Below are positions 11,701 through 22,288 of a DNA stretch of 64,000 nucleotides, in pieces. The notes under the pieces are model-generated. The model did no database searches. It had not been told where the DNA came from and saw only the letters and a program-made list of their open reading frames with translations. The stretch covers positions 23,586,501 to 23,650,500 of the forward strand of contig NC_134112.1 of NCBI RefSeq assembly GCF_040939455.1. Reading direction: 5' to 3'. Within the stretch, counting starts at the first letter, position 1. Every line of letters begins with the position of its first letter. Origin of the DNA: Microcebus murinus (taxonomy: Eukaryota > Chordata > Mammalia > Primates > Cheirogaleidae). The position numbers were made by a program, and so were the translations under genes.

Positions 11701-11842
11701 TGTATAAGATTTTTAAAAAAGCAACTGCGTGAGCAGCTGATTTTAAAAGCAATTAACTAATTGCATATACAACTGGCAATTTACTGATTTGAAACAGAGG
11801 GCAATCGGCTAATTGGTAATTAGCTAATGAATGGCTTTTATA
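11701..11842. other. AT-rich block with repeated TAATT/AATTA cores
   Basis: The block contains AATTAACTAATTGC, CTAATTGGTAATTAGC and GCTAATGAATGG, that is, several homeodomain-type cores and partial palindromes within 140 bp. No transposon family is recognised. A regulatory role is inference from motif density only. Confidence 0.3.
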
Positions 11843-12149
11843 GTCAAAGAATTGTTAAACTCATCTGGGAAATAACCTGCTCACAAAGGTAACCAAACCT
11901 TGATATCCTCCTTTGCCTTAAAATATAAGCACATGTATTAATCAACTGGCTTATCATTGACTTTGTAGGATCTTTTTCCCTTCTAAATATATGTCCCAGT
12001 ATAGAATTTGACTAAAAATGTGAACAAAAAAGGTGCTCTTGACAGCATTTTATTGCTAAATTATTACTATTTGCCAAACTTCGATTACTTTGTTTTGGAA
12101 CTACTTTGGTTTGGAATTAATCATGGCTAACATGTTTTAAAAACTGTGT

Positions 12150-12345
12150 CAAAGACTTTACAGAGATTACCTTATTTAATAGTCATAAGAGCCTATGAGT
12201 GTATCTATTATTACTCTCATTTACAGATGGGGAAACTGAGGTTTAGAGAGGTTAATCGTTTCTGTTCATAGTTAACACAACAAGTAAGGTGGGAAAAGAA
12301 TTCAAGTTTCCTCACTCTAAATCTCAACTCATTCACTATCTAGAA
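12150..12345 (-). repeat. MIR SINE, reverse orientation
   Basis: TTACCTTATTTAATAGTCATAAGAGCCTATGAG (in part), then CTCATTTACAGATGGGGAAACTGAGG and TTAGAGAGGTTAATCG mark a reverse MIR core (motifs shortened). The far part, with ACAACAAGTAAGGTGGG, is degenerate. Confidence 0.75.
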
Positions 12346-12523
12346 CACCCCTAAGCGCCTTTGCTAAAGTAAGTTTGTCTGATGAACAGACTAGGGAGTT
12401 GCCTGTGGCTGACCCACTTTGTGGATGGCTGTCCAGGTTTAGTCTATGTTAGGGGAGGTAGATGCAAGGGCTCAAAAACTGCCCGGTGTGAGGTCTTGTC
12501 TCCAGAGACAGATGTCGGAAGAC

Positions 12524-12557
12524 ACAAGTGAATAAGTCGGAGACAAGTGAATAAGTC
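12524..12557. repeat. 19-bp tandem duplication
   Basis: ACAAGTGAATAAGTC occurs at 12524-12538 and again at 12543-12557, a period of 19 bp. A decayed third unit (GGTGAATAAC) follows at about 12579. It is a small local duplication, probably from slippage. Confidence 0.8.
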
Positions 12558-13495
12558 TGACAGACGTCAGAGGAGACGGTGAATAACTGTTATTTGGCGG
12601 TCCCAAGCTTCCGACACCATTCTGCCCCAGCTGGTTGGAAGCTGGCAGTGTGGACTGGGTGGAGGGGACGGAAGAAGGTCATCCTGCGTGAGGATCCAAA
12701 GTGTCTAGGGCCAACCGTGCTCCTGGACGTGCCCTCCCTCCACTTACTAACGTTCACTCTGGTACATGGACTCGCCTCTCTTCTTGGCCTCGGGTGACAT
12801 AACGTCTGCCTGGTCCCCCAACCCTCTTTCAGTTTAGTCTAAATGCTGGCTTTCTTTCCAGCCACTCCTGGTGACTCTCCGCCCCTGGGAGTTGGCCTTT
12901 CTCTTGGTCTGATCATCTACAGAGCTTGGCTCGCTCTCTGCTCCCTCCAACGCGTTTCACATTCGGTGGGGTGAGTCACCTCTCTTCACTACTCACACAG
13001 CATCTTACGCCCTAGCATCCACTACCAAGCTTCTCTGCCTGCCTCGAATGGTTACTCTTTAGGTTTTTAACATTTCTGATCATCCAGAAAATTGCCCACT
13101 CTATTTCACTTCCATTTAACACATGACCAAATTAAGTCTCTATCATGTTACAAAACATAATGGCTAGGGTTAGAATTAACTTATTTTTCTCATTCTTCTT
13201 TCACATCTTTCTTCATAAGCTTAAATTCTTCCTAAGCCTTCCATTCGTATTACACTTTTGGAGGCTTCGTAACACACTGCCAAGTAGATTCTGGAGAACT
13301 TAAAGTTTACATCTGCCCCTAGAGATTGGACCCGGTATTGACTATATTATTTATAGACATTATGATCTAGTAGGGTCTTCTGGGTAAGCATTACCTCCTA
13401 GGAAATAAACAGAGCTCCCCAGAATGTCAGATAGAACACCTGGTCTTGTCAAACCTGGTTACTGCAAATGACCCCAGCATTAGAACTTGCACTAT

Positions 13496-13619
13496 GAAGA
13501 AGAAAGAAAAAGAAGGAAGAAGGAGAAGAAGATGGAGAGAAAAGAAGAAGAAGAAGGAGGAGGAGGAGGAAGGAGAGAAAGAAGGAGAGGAGGAGGAGGA
13601 GGAGGAGGAGGAGGAAAGA
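13496..13619. repeat. Purine-only GAA/GGA tract (124 bp, one interruption)
   Basis: Every base from 13496 to 13619 is A or G on the plus strand except a single T at 13533. The left half is GAA/AAGA-rich and the right half is (GGA)n-rich. On the CREB5 transcript it is pyrimidine-only (UCC/CUU-rich) and covers intron positions +18 to +141 after the His-rich exon donor. Long homopurine-homopyrimidine runs can form triplex H-DNA, and UCUU/CUCU repeats are the class of site bound by PTB proteins. Neither is shown here. Confidence 0.93.
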
Positions 13620-13636
13620 TCATGGGGAAGGTTTAC

Positions 13637-13960
13637 CTGTGCTTGGTTGCCGGTGTGCAGGGGCGGGTGTGGCGAGGTCTGGTGATGTGCTGGGTGTGCA
13701 TGGAGGTGGGAGTGGGAGTGATGATGGGGGTGGTTCTGCTGGTGATGGGGTTGAGGGTGAGGATGGTGTGCTGGGTGCTGGTGCTGGTGTGGATAGGGGT
13801 GATGGGGTGGCAGTGTCTGGTGCTGATGCGGGTGCGAGTGCATGTGATGGTGCGGCGTCTGGTCCTGCCGGGAGCCCATCATTTCCATCATGTGTCCCAT
13901 GGTGTTCATATTCCCATTTGACATGGCAGCAGGGTGGTGAGTCAACGCGGCCTTCAACCT
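13637..13960 (-). CDS. CREB5: CREB5 exon: histidine-rich region
   Basis: This 324-bp exon encodes 108 residues in phase 0-0, from RLKAALTHHP to LHTGNQAQ. Residues 1-36 contain a Met-rich segment (MGHMMEMMGS). From residue 37 on it is dominated by His, Pro and Gln (HHHMHSHPHQHQ, HPHHHSHSHLHAHP); I count 32 His in 108 residues. This is the characteristic CREB5 poly-His/Pro region between the activation domain and the bZIP. The acceptor is TTTCAG before AGGTTGAAG and the donor is CAAGCACAG followed by GTAAAC. The CAY/CCN codon run makes long open frames in the other frames (for example plus strand 13639-14064), which are composition artefacts. The true frame is fixed by exact continuity with the next exon and by the known protein. 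Confidence 0.96.
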
Positions 13961-14228
13961 CTGAAATGGAACAAAACAAGAGGGGACAACTGAGATCAGT
14001 CATGTACGTGATAGGGACTTTGAAGCAAAATGAGTCATATTTTCAATTCTATAATATTTTATAGTACAGTCATATAGTCGTTAACATTTTTTCCTGGTAC
14101 CAAGATAACTTTTGTGTTAATTTCATATTTTCTTACATATTATGGTAGGTAGGAGGGTCAGTATTATCAATAAATGTTAATTCAACCACCATAGCAAATG
14201 GGCAGGACATCCCACCAAGATATAGACA

Positions 14229-14336
14229 TTTTCCAACCTTTTTGACACCAGGGACTAGTTTCATGGAAGACAACTTTGTAGCTTGGTCCCTAACAGGCCA
14301 CAGACCGGTACTGGTCCACTGCCCAGGGGCTGGGGA
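14229..14336. repeat. MER1-type hAT-Charlie DNA transposon, internally deleted
   Basis: The left end is CCAACCTTTTTGACACCAGG with TTTCATGGAAGACAA. The right end is GTCCCTAACAGGCCACAGAC with CCGGTACTGGTCC and GGGGCTGGGGA. These are the two termini of the MER1/Charlie3-type family joined after loss of the middle. Confidence 0.75.
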
Positions 14337-14867
14337 GAGAAGTACTAGAAGGTATTTCCTACTAGCCCATCATTCATCCTATCATATCTACAGCTGAATG
14401 CAAATATAAACCAAATAGACCCATGGGATACGATAATGCCACTGAACAAAGGCCCCCATCTGATATGGCACTGTGTTTTGTAAGAGTCACCAGCATAAAA
14501 GGTTTTGCCTCTCAAAAGCTTTCTCAGACATAAAGAAGAATTGATTTCAAATTTTAAAATGTAGGACGAGCACTAATATCATTTTAGGGCTTCAAGTTAG
14601 CTTAAGTAGTCTATAAATTTGGAGGTAACGTGTAGGTCTCTTCCGTTTGTTACCATGATATTTCTCACTGTTCTGCCTGATAATCTAACTTTTCTTGCCC
14701 AATAACTTTCTTCTAACTTTGAGAAAAGGGCGTAAGGAAAGCAGAAGAATATGGAGTATTGCACCTTTTTTGATGGCCACATCAACAGGCCAGATATATT
14801 TCTAACAGAAAGCATTATCCATTCACAAGCAAACATGCACACGAATACCTTCTCCCTGAATGTAAAG

Positions 14868-15209
14868 CAGGGGTCAGCGAATTTTTTCCATAAAGAATCA
14901 GATAGTAAACATTTTTTGTCACTGCATGCCTTTTGGTCTCTGTCATAACTACTCAACTGCACTGTTTGGGGCAGAAAACCAGCTGTAGACAATATGTAAA
15001 TGATGAACATGCTGGGTTCTAATACAATTTTATTTAGGGACAGGAAAACTGAGCTTCATATAATTTTCACATGTCATGAAATTTTATTCTACTTTTGATT
15101 TTTTTCCCCCCACAATCATTCAAAATGTAAAAACCATTCTTAGCTCATGTGCTGTACAAAATCAGACAGCAGGTCAGTTGGCCCACGGGCCATAGTTTGC
15201 TAACCCTGT
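14868..15209 (-). repeat. MER58-type hAT-Charlie DNA transposon
   Basis: It begins CAGGGGTCAGCGAATTTTTT with CATAAAGAATCAGATAGTAA, holds GTCTCTGTCATAACTACTCA and GACAATATGTAAATGA in the middle, and ends GGCCCACGGGCCATAGTTTG CTAACCCTG (shown split). The termini are inverted repeats. A second copy in the other orientation is at 43015. The family name is from memory. Confidence 0.8.
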
Positions 15210-15732
15210 TCAAAAGAATCAGTTGGTAATCAGTTTAGTCCCAGCTTCTTCACAATTGTTTTTCCTTCGACACAGGCAATTACCATCATATCCTGAGGGG
15301 CACAATGTGCTAAGTACTGTATAATGCGATTGCTCCTCACAAATGTGTCTTATGCAGAGATGACAGACTAATTGGCAAACTCACATTAGCTTCATGAAGT
15401 ATTTACTAAGGGACTCAAAGTTGTCTCCTGGTTTGTGTTCTTATGTGATTGATGATAGTGGTGTGTAATCCCTGGGCAAACGAAGAGCTGTATTGAAATG
15501 ATCAAAGCCACCATGCTCTAGCCCTCGTACAATATTAATGATCCTCGGCCAGTTAAACTATTGAAAAATACCAATTCCATTCATCAAAATCTTTAGTTAA
15601 ACATAAAGAGCCTTTCCTTGCTTTCTAAAAAAGAAAGAGGATGGCAGACTATAAGTTAATATCAGATAATCATTTAAAGTATTTTTGACGTCCTGATTCA
15701 GTAACCACTTTGTCCACTTGTCTCCTACTTTC

Positions 15733-15918
15733 AAAAAATTTTTATAGATTTTTGTTGCATGGATATATTGTGCAGTGGTGATGTCTGGGCTTTTAGTGTA
15801 CCCATCACCCAAATAGGTGCCCAATAGGTGATTTTTCATCCCTCATCCCCCTCCCTCTCTCCCACTTTTTAGAGTCTCCAATGTCTATTTCACTCTGCAG
15901 GTCCATGTGTACCCCACT
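15733..15918 (-). mobile_element. LINE-1 3' UTR fragment, reverse orientation
   Basis: Reading the minus strand gives an L1 3' end: GGGTACACATGGACCTGC, AATAGACATTGGAGACTC, a GGGAGGGGGATGAGGGATG stretch, CACCTATTGGGC, GGGTGATGGGTACAC and ATATATCCATGCAACAAAAA TCTATAAAAATT. Only the last 185 bp are present. Confidence 0.85.
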
Positions 15919-16419
15919 TGCCTCCTCTTTCACAAGCAACAGCTACTGCCCGACAGCTCCTGACCTTCATGTTGATAGTTCTGAAGGGGTCAAGTTCCCT
16001 TGAGTGTCTGGGAAAGATTCGATGCAGGGTGTTGTGTTTACCAGTAGAAACCAAAAGTGGCCTAACACTTCTCATCTTCAATTTTCAGAAATGATTTCAT
16101 TGTTTTGATAAAAATGCTCATTATAAAAAATTTAAGCAATGCTTAAAAGTATAATGAAGTCAACATCAAGTGAGCCAAATGTGTTGTTTATATTTGGTGG
16201 GTGAGCAGCATTCCAGACAACTTTATATAGGCACATGTGGAGATGGAAGAACAGCCAGACTAACTTCTTAACAGTGGAATCACGATAGCATGTAATTAAA
16301 AAAACTTTTCTTTGACTATGTGAAGAAGTGAAAATTGGGTGAACTGCTGAGCTTTGGATACATATTTCTTTACCTAAAGAAAAGTTTCTGAATTATCTCC
16401 AAACTTAAGGACAAAAAAA

Positions 16420-16437
16420 AAAAAAAAAGTATGAGAA
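16420..16437 (+). repeat. Short poly(A) run
   Basis: An A-run near 16413-16428 sits in AT-rich sequence. The region after it (16480-16800) has a look of old LINE sequence (GTAACCACCATGTATTCTCA) but I cannot assign it. Confidence 0.4.
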
Positions 16438-17233
16438 AACATTATGTTGAAATCATTATGGCTTTTCTAAAATTGACATATTGGACAGTATTAATGGGCT
16501 TTCTAAACTATTCCTTGTAATTTTATTATTATAAAAGTATACAGCTGCATAGTAAAACAACAACAAAAAATCAACTACTACAGGAATATTGGGTGAAAAA
16601 GTAAAAGCCACTTGCCTAACCTTCTCCCCTGAACCCCAGTTCCAGCTCTCCGATGTAACCACCATGTATTCTCAGACATGTGCTTAGCATTTATAAGAAT
16701 ATGTGCAGGCCCTTTTTATGATATATAGTTTTATACCCTCTTTTTTGTCACTTTCACAATGTATCCTCTCTAAACCAGGAGAGAAGGTACCAGAAGGCAT
16801 GCCATTTGCATTTTGCCAAAAACAAGAGTGAATTGTGTTATGCCACCCCACCTTCCCATCATCAAAAGGAAAGACAGAAAGAAAGACGGAGGCTGGAAGA
16901 GTTGACAAGGGGAGATGTCATTGCTGCACAGTCCAGCGGTGGCCACATGTGTCTGTTACTGCACTTTTCTGAAATTTGGTGGATGGCAAGAATTTCCAGC
17001 AAGCTCACCTGCAGCAAGGGGTCATCCAGAGCCCAGCAGCTCCACCTCTCTTGTTGTATTTGCAAAGAACTGATACTTACATTTCCCCCATCCCAAAGCA
17101 TAGGTTTATTAAGGTCTGCGAGTGCTTTCTCCTTGTCCCTACTTCCTGACCCTTGGGTATAACCCTTTTGTAAGTCTTCTTATACTCAGGGGATGAAGGG
17201 CAAAGTCCCAACGGTCTTTGCTCTTCCCACCCA

Positions 17234-17735
17234 GTGACACTGGTCTACTTCTAGTCCCTGGAGGTGCACCATGGTCCTCTGCATGCACAGGGCCTTGCAT
17301 TTGATACTCTTCTTGCCTGGAATGCTCTTTCCCTTTCTTCAGACATTCTATAGCTCTCAGCTCCAGCCTCTTCCTTAGTAAAATTCTTCCTGGTCTACTG
17401 GCCCATCTCAGCTCCAGCCTCTTCCTTAGTAAAATTCTTCCTGGTCTCCTGGCCCATATCAATTCCTATTGTTATACGATCCCAGTAAAACTATATTCCT
17501 TAAAAAAGAAAAAACAGTTTGTAGTTATATAATTTTTAGTATGATTATTCAATTAATATTCACCAACTGTCCCAGACTGTAAGTTCCATGTTGGATTTTG
17601 CTTGTAGCAAAAGCAAATCCTTGTAGCAAGGATTCAGTGTGAAATTCATAGCTTTAGCACACACCTGATACGTATTATACACTGAATTCATATTTTTGGA
17701 CTGAATGTATGAATGAATAAATTAGTGCATGAATG
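17234..17735 (+). repeat. L2 LINE 3' region
   Basis: L2 landmarks occur in order: ACAGGGCCTTGCATTTG, TGCCTGGAATGCTCTTTCCC, TCAGCTCCAGCCTC, then CCCAGACTGTAAGTTCCATG, TAGCACACACCTGATACGTA and a terminal TGTATGAATGAATAAA. The middle is expanded by an internal 51-bp duplication, listed separately. Confidence 0.7.
17355..17456. repeat. 51-bp tandem duplication inside L2
   Basis: TCTCAGCTCCAGCCTCTTCC and the rest of the unit through GGTCTACTGGCCCA (17355-17405) is repeated at 17406-17456. I see about one substitution between copies (CTACTGG versus CTCCTGG). The near-identity means the duplication is much younger than the L2 that contains it. Confidence 0.92.
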
Positions 17736-18254
17736 AAACTTTCTGAAGCTAATGAGGAGGATGCAGCATTTTTATCTTGGCTCACTGCAGGTGGTATTTC
17801 CATGAAGGATGATTTTATTAGTCAACCAAGGTTAGCCGAATTGACTACAGAAGTCATGCAGACAGATGGGCTGTGAAAGTACAGTCAAAACAGCTCCCCA
17901 CTCCACACCCTGCCTGCCCTCTAGAAAATGATAACAGAGAAAAGAAAACATAAACAAACAAGAGGAATGCAGCACGTTAATTTTATCTTGATATGTTTTC
18001 CCTGGAATTGTGGCAAGGAGTATCGAAAAGCTGAGTAGGAGTGGGTCATCGTGTTGTTCCTTCGATGCTACAAACAACTTTTCCACTCTTAATTAGGAGC
18101 AAATGAAGCTTGACAAAGAAATGCTATGCACCAGATCTTCATCTCTCAAATAATTAGCTTGCACTGGTAAGGGAAATTACTTGATTGCCTCAAGTCTATT
18201 CTTGCATGTTTCACGCCAAGATGACAATACTAGCGATGCTTCTAACATTCCATT

Positions 18255-18335
18255 TAACTATTTATTTACTCGACAAATATTTATTGGGCTTAGACTATGT
18301 GCCAGGCATGATGCTAGGCACATCATTATCGGCCT
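18255..18335 (-). repeat. L2 LINE 3' terminus fragment
   Basis: ATTTACTCGACAAATATTTATTGGGC and TATGTGCCAGGCATGATGCTAGGCAC (quoted in part) are the reverse complement of the L2 3' end. Confidence 0.65.
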
Positions 18336-18984
18336 ACTAACTGAAGGAAATGGAAGACACATAAAACCAAAACTTTTGAAAAGCATTGCAGAGAAAAAGA
18401 AAAAAATACACACATGTGGAAATATAGACCTTCAAGCACCCCTCAGAAAATCTCAGGCTCCTGGGTTAAGCCTGTGCTCCCAGCATCAGCCTAAATCATA
18501 TTTGAAGGAAAACAGTGAAGATAAGTGAAGGATGCTTATCAACCTGCAGTGCATATGCCACATTTAATATTCTCCATGTCATTTCAAAATAGTTTGGAAC
18601 ACTTCTCAAAGTCCTAAGGAGCCTACCGCTTCCCTCAATCCCAGTGCCAGCAAGAGCACTTGCACTGTGAGTCACTAAAATACACCAAATATAGGTATTT
18701 GTACCCCACTCTCTTAGGGATGATGAATGGCCAGCAAATGAGTCCAAGCTGGATTTTGCAGAATGATTTTTCTTTTTGAAGCTGAACTGCGTCTTGTTTT
18801 AAATAACATTCTGCCTAATGCCAAGAAAGGGCAAGGGAGAGGGAGGGAAATTAATGAGCAAACACACTTATATTTTTCAGCCATAAAAACCAGGGTTATT
18901 ACTGAGGTACGACTGCAAGAAAGGAAAAATGATTCTGTCGACTTCCTATGGTCTTCTTCCATGTTCGTTTATTTGAGAGAGCAA

Positions 18985-19280
18985 ATTGGGAGAGGCAACG
19001 AGAAGCCCGACGCGCAGCTGGTTTCAGTCAGGAGGGGTCATTTTCGTTCGGCCTGTGTATTTTACAAGCTCCTCGTTCCCTGTTCCCAATGGGAGGGTGG
19101 GCCAGCTGCCCGGGATCTGAGTCCTGCTCGGGGACCAGCTGTCCACCTCATCCCCTCCCAGCGTGGCCACTGCCATCGAGGCCCAGCCCCGGCCCCTCTT
19201 TAATTTTCCCTTAGCTCAGTTTAGCACCACGGCATGTGGTGGGAAGCCCGGGTACACGCACACGTCATTGCCACCACAAG
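18985..19280. other. GC-rich, CpG-containing island-like segment
   Basis: Repeat-free, visibly GC-richer than its surroundings, with CpGs in CGACGCGCAG, TCGTTCGGCC, GCTCGGGG, CATCGAGG, CCCCGGCCC and CCCGGGTACACGC. Open frames in this block are composition effects. It may be an alternative promoter or enhancer, but I see no TATA box, exon or splice pattern that would settle it. Confidence 0.35.
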
Positions 19281-19305
19281 TGTGCACACGTGTGTGCCTG
19301 GTGAC

Positions 19306-19337
19306 TATGTACACACACACACAACACACCCACCCGC
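19306..19337. repeat. Short (CA)n microsatellite
   Basis: TACACACACACACAACACAC, followed by C-rich CACCCACCCGCACCCACGCC. Short and imperfect. Confidence 0.8.
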
Positions 19338-19344
19338 ACCCACG

Positions 19345-19620
19345 CCAGGCAATTTATCTCCCATTAGCAACTCACTCACGCCAATTAGAAACATTCGTGG
19401 GACTGTGACAACATTTCTTCTTCCTCTTCAGCAAGGCCGACTGCTTATGCTTTATAGACCCTGAAAGCCAAGCCGAATTATTAATTACGTTATTTGAAAT
19501 TCACTTGGGTGAGGGTGAGGAAGTTTAGAGCATTCTTTCTAGAAAGGTTTTAATTATAAACAGCTGTTGGGTTTTGTTCCAGAAAAGAATGTGATAACAT
19601 CAAAATGTAGCGTTTCTGGG
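19345..19620. promoter_or_regulatory. Candidate intronic regulatory element
   Basis: No repeat is recognised. The block has evenly mixed composition and motif-like stretches: CTCCCATTAGCAAC, CCAATTAGAAAC, GAATTATTAATTACGTTATTT, TTTCTAGAAAGG (palindromic) and TTTTAATTATAAACAGCTG (homeodomain core beside an E-box CAGCTG). It directly follows the GC-rich segment. The regulatory call is inference. Confidence 0.3.
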
Positions 19621-21414
19621 TGGACCACAAGGAAGAGGCTGTCTCCACACAAATAAGACAAAAATCTGTGTTCATATTTCCTATCGAACACAAAATAATC
19701 GCCATCAATCATTGGCTTCCCCAAAGCATTGCTGTGAGACGCAATTGTTTTCTTTCTTCCACAGAGGGAGGGGTCAACACAGGCTTCTGAATGGTCCAGT
19801 CAGTGGTGTGAGGCCAACACTCTTTGCTGGGTGTGTGCTTTTAATATCAATGACCTCCTCTAGGTAGCAAGGATTTCTGAAATTGTGTCTGAATTAGCTT
19901 TTTTTAAAAAAAACTCAAAAAAACCTGATATTTATCTGCTGAATTTAGTAAGTATAAAATGGCCAGTTTAGATTCCAAAATGCTTGCAAACATGAGAGGT
20001 AGGAAAAGACAGAAAGAAAACTGTCCCATGCTATTCATGGGACAGTTACATAAACTGCAAGCATCATTTGCTAACGCAGAAATAGTTCTAATGCCCAGAA
20101 TCCCACTTGGGCGTCAGGACATCCACTGAGAATGAATGTGTGACCCTGACAGCACAGTGGACCTCAAAGTCCACGCACGTTCCAGCACCGCCACCAAGAT
20201 GACTCACTAAAATCGAACTTGATGTAATCACTTGGAATAAAATGTGTGCCTTTTAAAGTTTTCATAAGGTAACTCGGCTTTGATGGTTTCAGAATGTAAG
20301 TAATATCTTGCTTTAGATTTCGCTTTGGTGATAAAATTTCAGAAAAGGCTACCAGGTTGGAAGGAGACATTACCCAGGAGGAGGAAGACCTAGAAGAATA
20401 CCCAGAAAAAAATATTCACACTCCCTATCATGTTATATCGCTAAAACTTATTAATTCCAAAGATATTAAAAATGACATAATTACTAAAAAACACTAAGAA
20501 GCTGCATTATAAATCAACATTCTAGTCCAGTGGAAAACGGTATAAGGAAACCTCAAAAATAAGGATGGTACTTGAGAAAAGTGGAACTTCAGCAGTTCCA
20601 CTGTAAGCGATAAAAAGAATTCAGTGCTTGATCAGACTTCAGTGCTAGGTGATACATTGAATTTTGGTGGTTAAAAAGCCAAACAAACCCCAGAGAAAAA
20701 TCTTAGCAATTTCCCTGCCAGCCTTTTTCATATTAATATCTAAGTCATATATTAATTACAGTTCTGCAAGAGTGAGCCCTCCATTTGTTCTTGTTAAATG
20801 GAGAAATTAATGAATGCACATTTATAAAATTATTTTATTTCAGATACCATTTCCCCATATCTCTTGGACTCAGTGGATGTCTTTTATAATTAGCAGGACG
20901 GGGGCATTCTAAGAGGCTGTCTATTTTAGTGAATTTCAGAAAAACTGCTACTGTGAGAGCGAGAGCTAGTCTTAGCTTCCCTATAAAACAGCTTTAGGTC
21001 CTTGGATAAGTAACCCACTTAGCTCCTTAAGCCACCTAACAAAAGAGGGCAGGATCCTTAGCTCCTTATTCCATCAGAGAAAGGATCTCAGTTGATGTTT
21101 TGGTAAGTGACAGAAATCTATTGGAGAAGTGAATTGGATGAATGTCCGAAATAAATAAAGAAAAGTCATCGCTGTGGAGAACTTTAGAAAAAGATTTAAG
21201 AGTGAGAATTCTTTAAAATCCAAGCCAGGTTTTAAAGTCTGGCTCCATGACCTTGGGTGGTCACCTTGAGCTTCACATTGCTCTTCTATGAAACGGGAAC
21301 ACGTAATGAGAGGAGAGCCTGTATAACCATAAGGACGGCCACAGTAACCACTGAGACACAGTGGAGCTGTTTTGTGGATGGGGTGGAGGGGCAGGAGGGG
21401 AAGTTAATACCAGC

Positions 21415-21812
21415 TTTTGATGAAAAATAAAGCACAATGGAATATCATTCATCCATAAAAAGGAATCAGGCACTGATACATGCTATGACATGGATGAATC
21501 TCAAAAGCATTATACTAAAAGAAAGAAGCCAGACACAAAAGGCTACATTTTATATGATTTTATTTTCTATGAAATACCTAGAATAGGTAAATCCATAGAG
21601 AAAGGAAACAGATAAGCTGTTGCCAGGAAGTATGGGGAGGGTTAGGGACTGTTTAATGGTTTCCTTCTGAGATAATGAAAATATTCTAGAATGGGAGGTA
21701 ATGGGGTACAACATGTTGAATGCACTAAACACCACCAAAATGTATATCTTAAAATGGTTAATTTTATGTTATGTGGATTTTACCTCAACTTAAAAATAAA
21801 ATAAGAATCTCT
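21415..21812 (+). mobile_element. Old LINE-1 (L1M-type) 3' end
   Basis: CACAATGGAATATCATTCATCCATAAAAAGGAAT (in part), GACATGGATGAATCTCAAAA, AAGAAGCCAGACACAAAAGG, TAGGTAAATCCATAGAGA, GTTGCCAGGAAGTATGGGG and AATTTTATGTTATGTGGATT lie in the order of the ancient L1M 3' end. A longer sister copy is at 39784. Confidence 0.85.
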
Positions 21813-22228
21813 TTTCTTCTAAGTGGGTGCTGATAGAAACTCTTGACTTCATCTGAGACTTACTAATATATATTATTGTGATGTCATCTTCAGGGAAACA
21901 CTGTATTATGAAATGATAAAGGCTAAAAAGATAATGTCACCCTAGAATGACTACAGTCAATGCCAGGTTTTTAGTATCTGTCTCAGAAACTTTGACTTCT
22001 CTGCAAGATACTGGTATTTGCCTTTTCTTACAACTCTATCATCTTCTAGCTGGCTTAGACTGAAGGAGAAATTCAGAAACCAGAGCCATGAACTGTGTGA
22101 TGATACAAAGCTCATAGAGACCATTCAACACACTGAATGAAGAATCAACATCCACAAAGATCTTGTCTGATAAGAGAAATCTAACAAGAATCAGTGTAAT
22201 ATCTTATGCTTGGTTAACAAGAGCAAAA

Positions 22229-22288
22229 AAAAAAACCCAAAAAACCAAAAAAAACTAAAACAACAACAACAAAAAAAGAAAAAGCAGC
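22229..22288 (+). repeat. A-rich low-complexity tract
   Basis: A-runs punctuated by C (AAAAACCCAAAAAACC, AACAACAACAAC). No identifiable element ends in it. Confidence 0.8.

Larger units (their letters stand above)
9459..13636 (-). other. CREB5: CREB5 intron, 4178 bp, between His-rich exon and bZIP exon
   Basis: The intron is bounded by GTAAAC (donor, 13631-13636) and CAGCAG (acceptor). It holds one clear MIR (about 12150-12340), a purine tract just after the donor, an AT-rich TAAT cluster near 11710-11840 and a small 19-bp tandem repeat near 12524. I recognise no repeat in 9500-11700 or 12600-13490. An open frame on the minus strand at 10597-10893 resembles no protein I know. Confidence 0.9.

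Noticed and set aside
13639..14064. 141-codon plus-strand open frame (Gly/Val/Asp-rich) and other long frames over the His-rich exon
   Set aside because: They are reading-frame shadows of the CAY/CCN-rich CREB5 exon; the antisense composition lacks stops and there is no homology or splice logic.
14597..15010. 137-codon minus-strand frame
   Set aside because: It overlaps a MER58-type transposon and has no protein similarity.
18948..19214. Open frames in the GC-rich block as possible coding exon
   Set aside because: Three frames are open together, which points to composition; no splice sites in a consistent frame.
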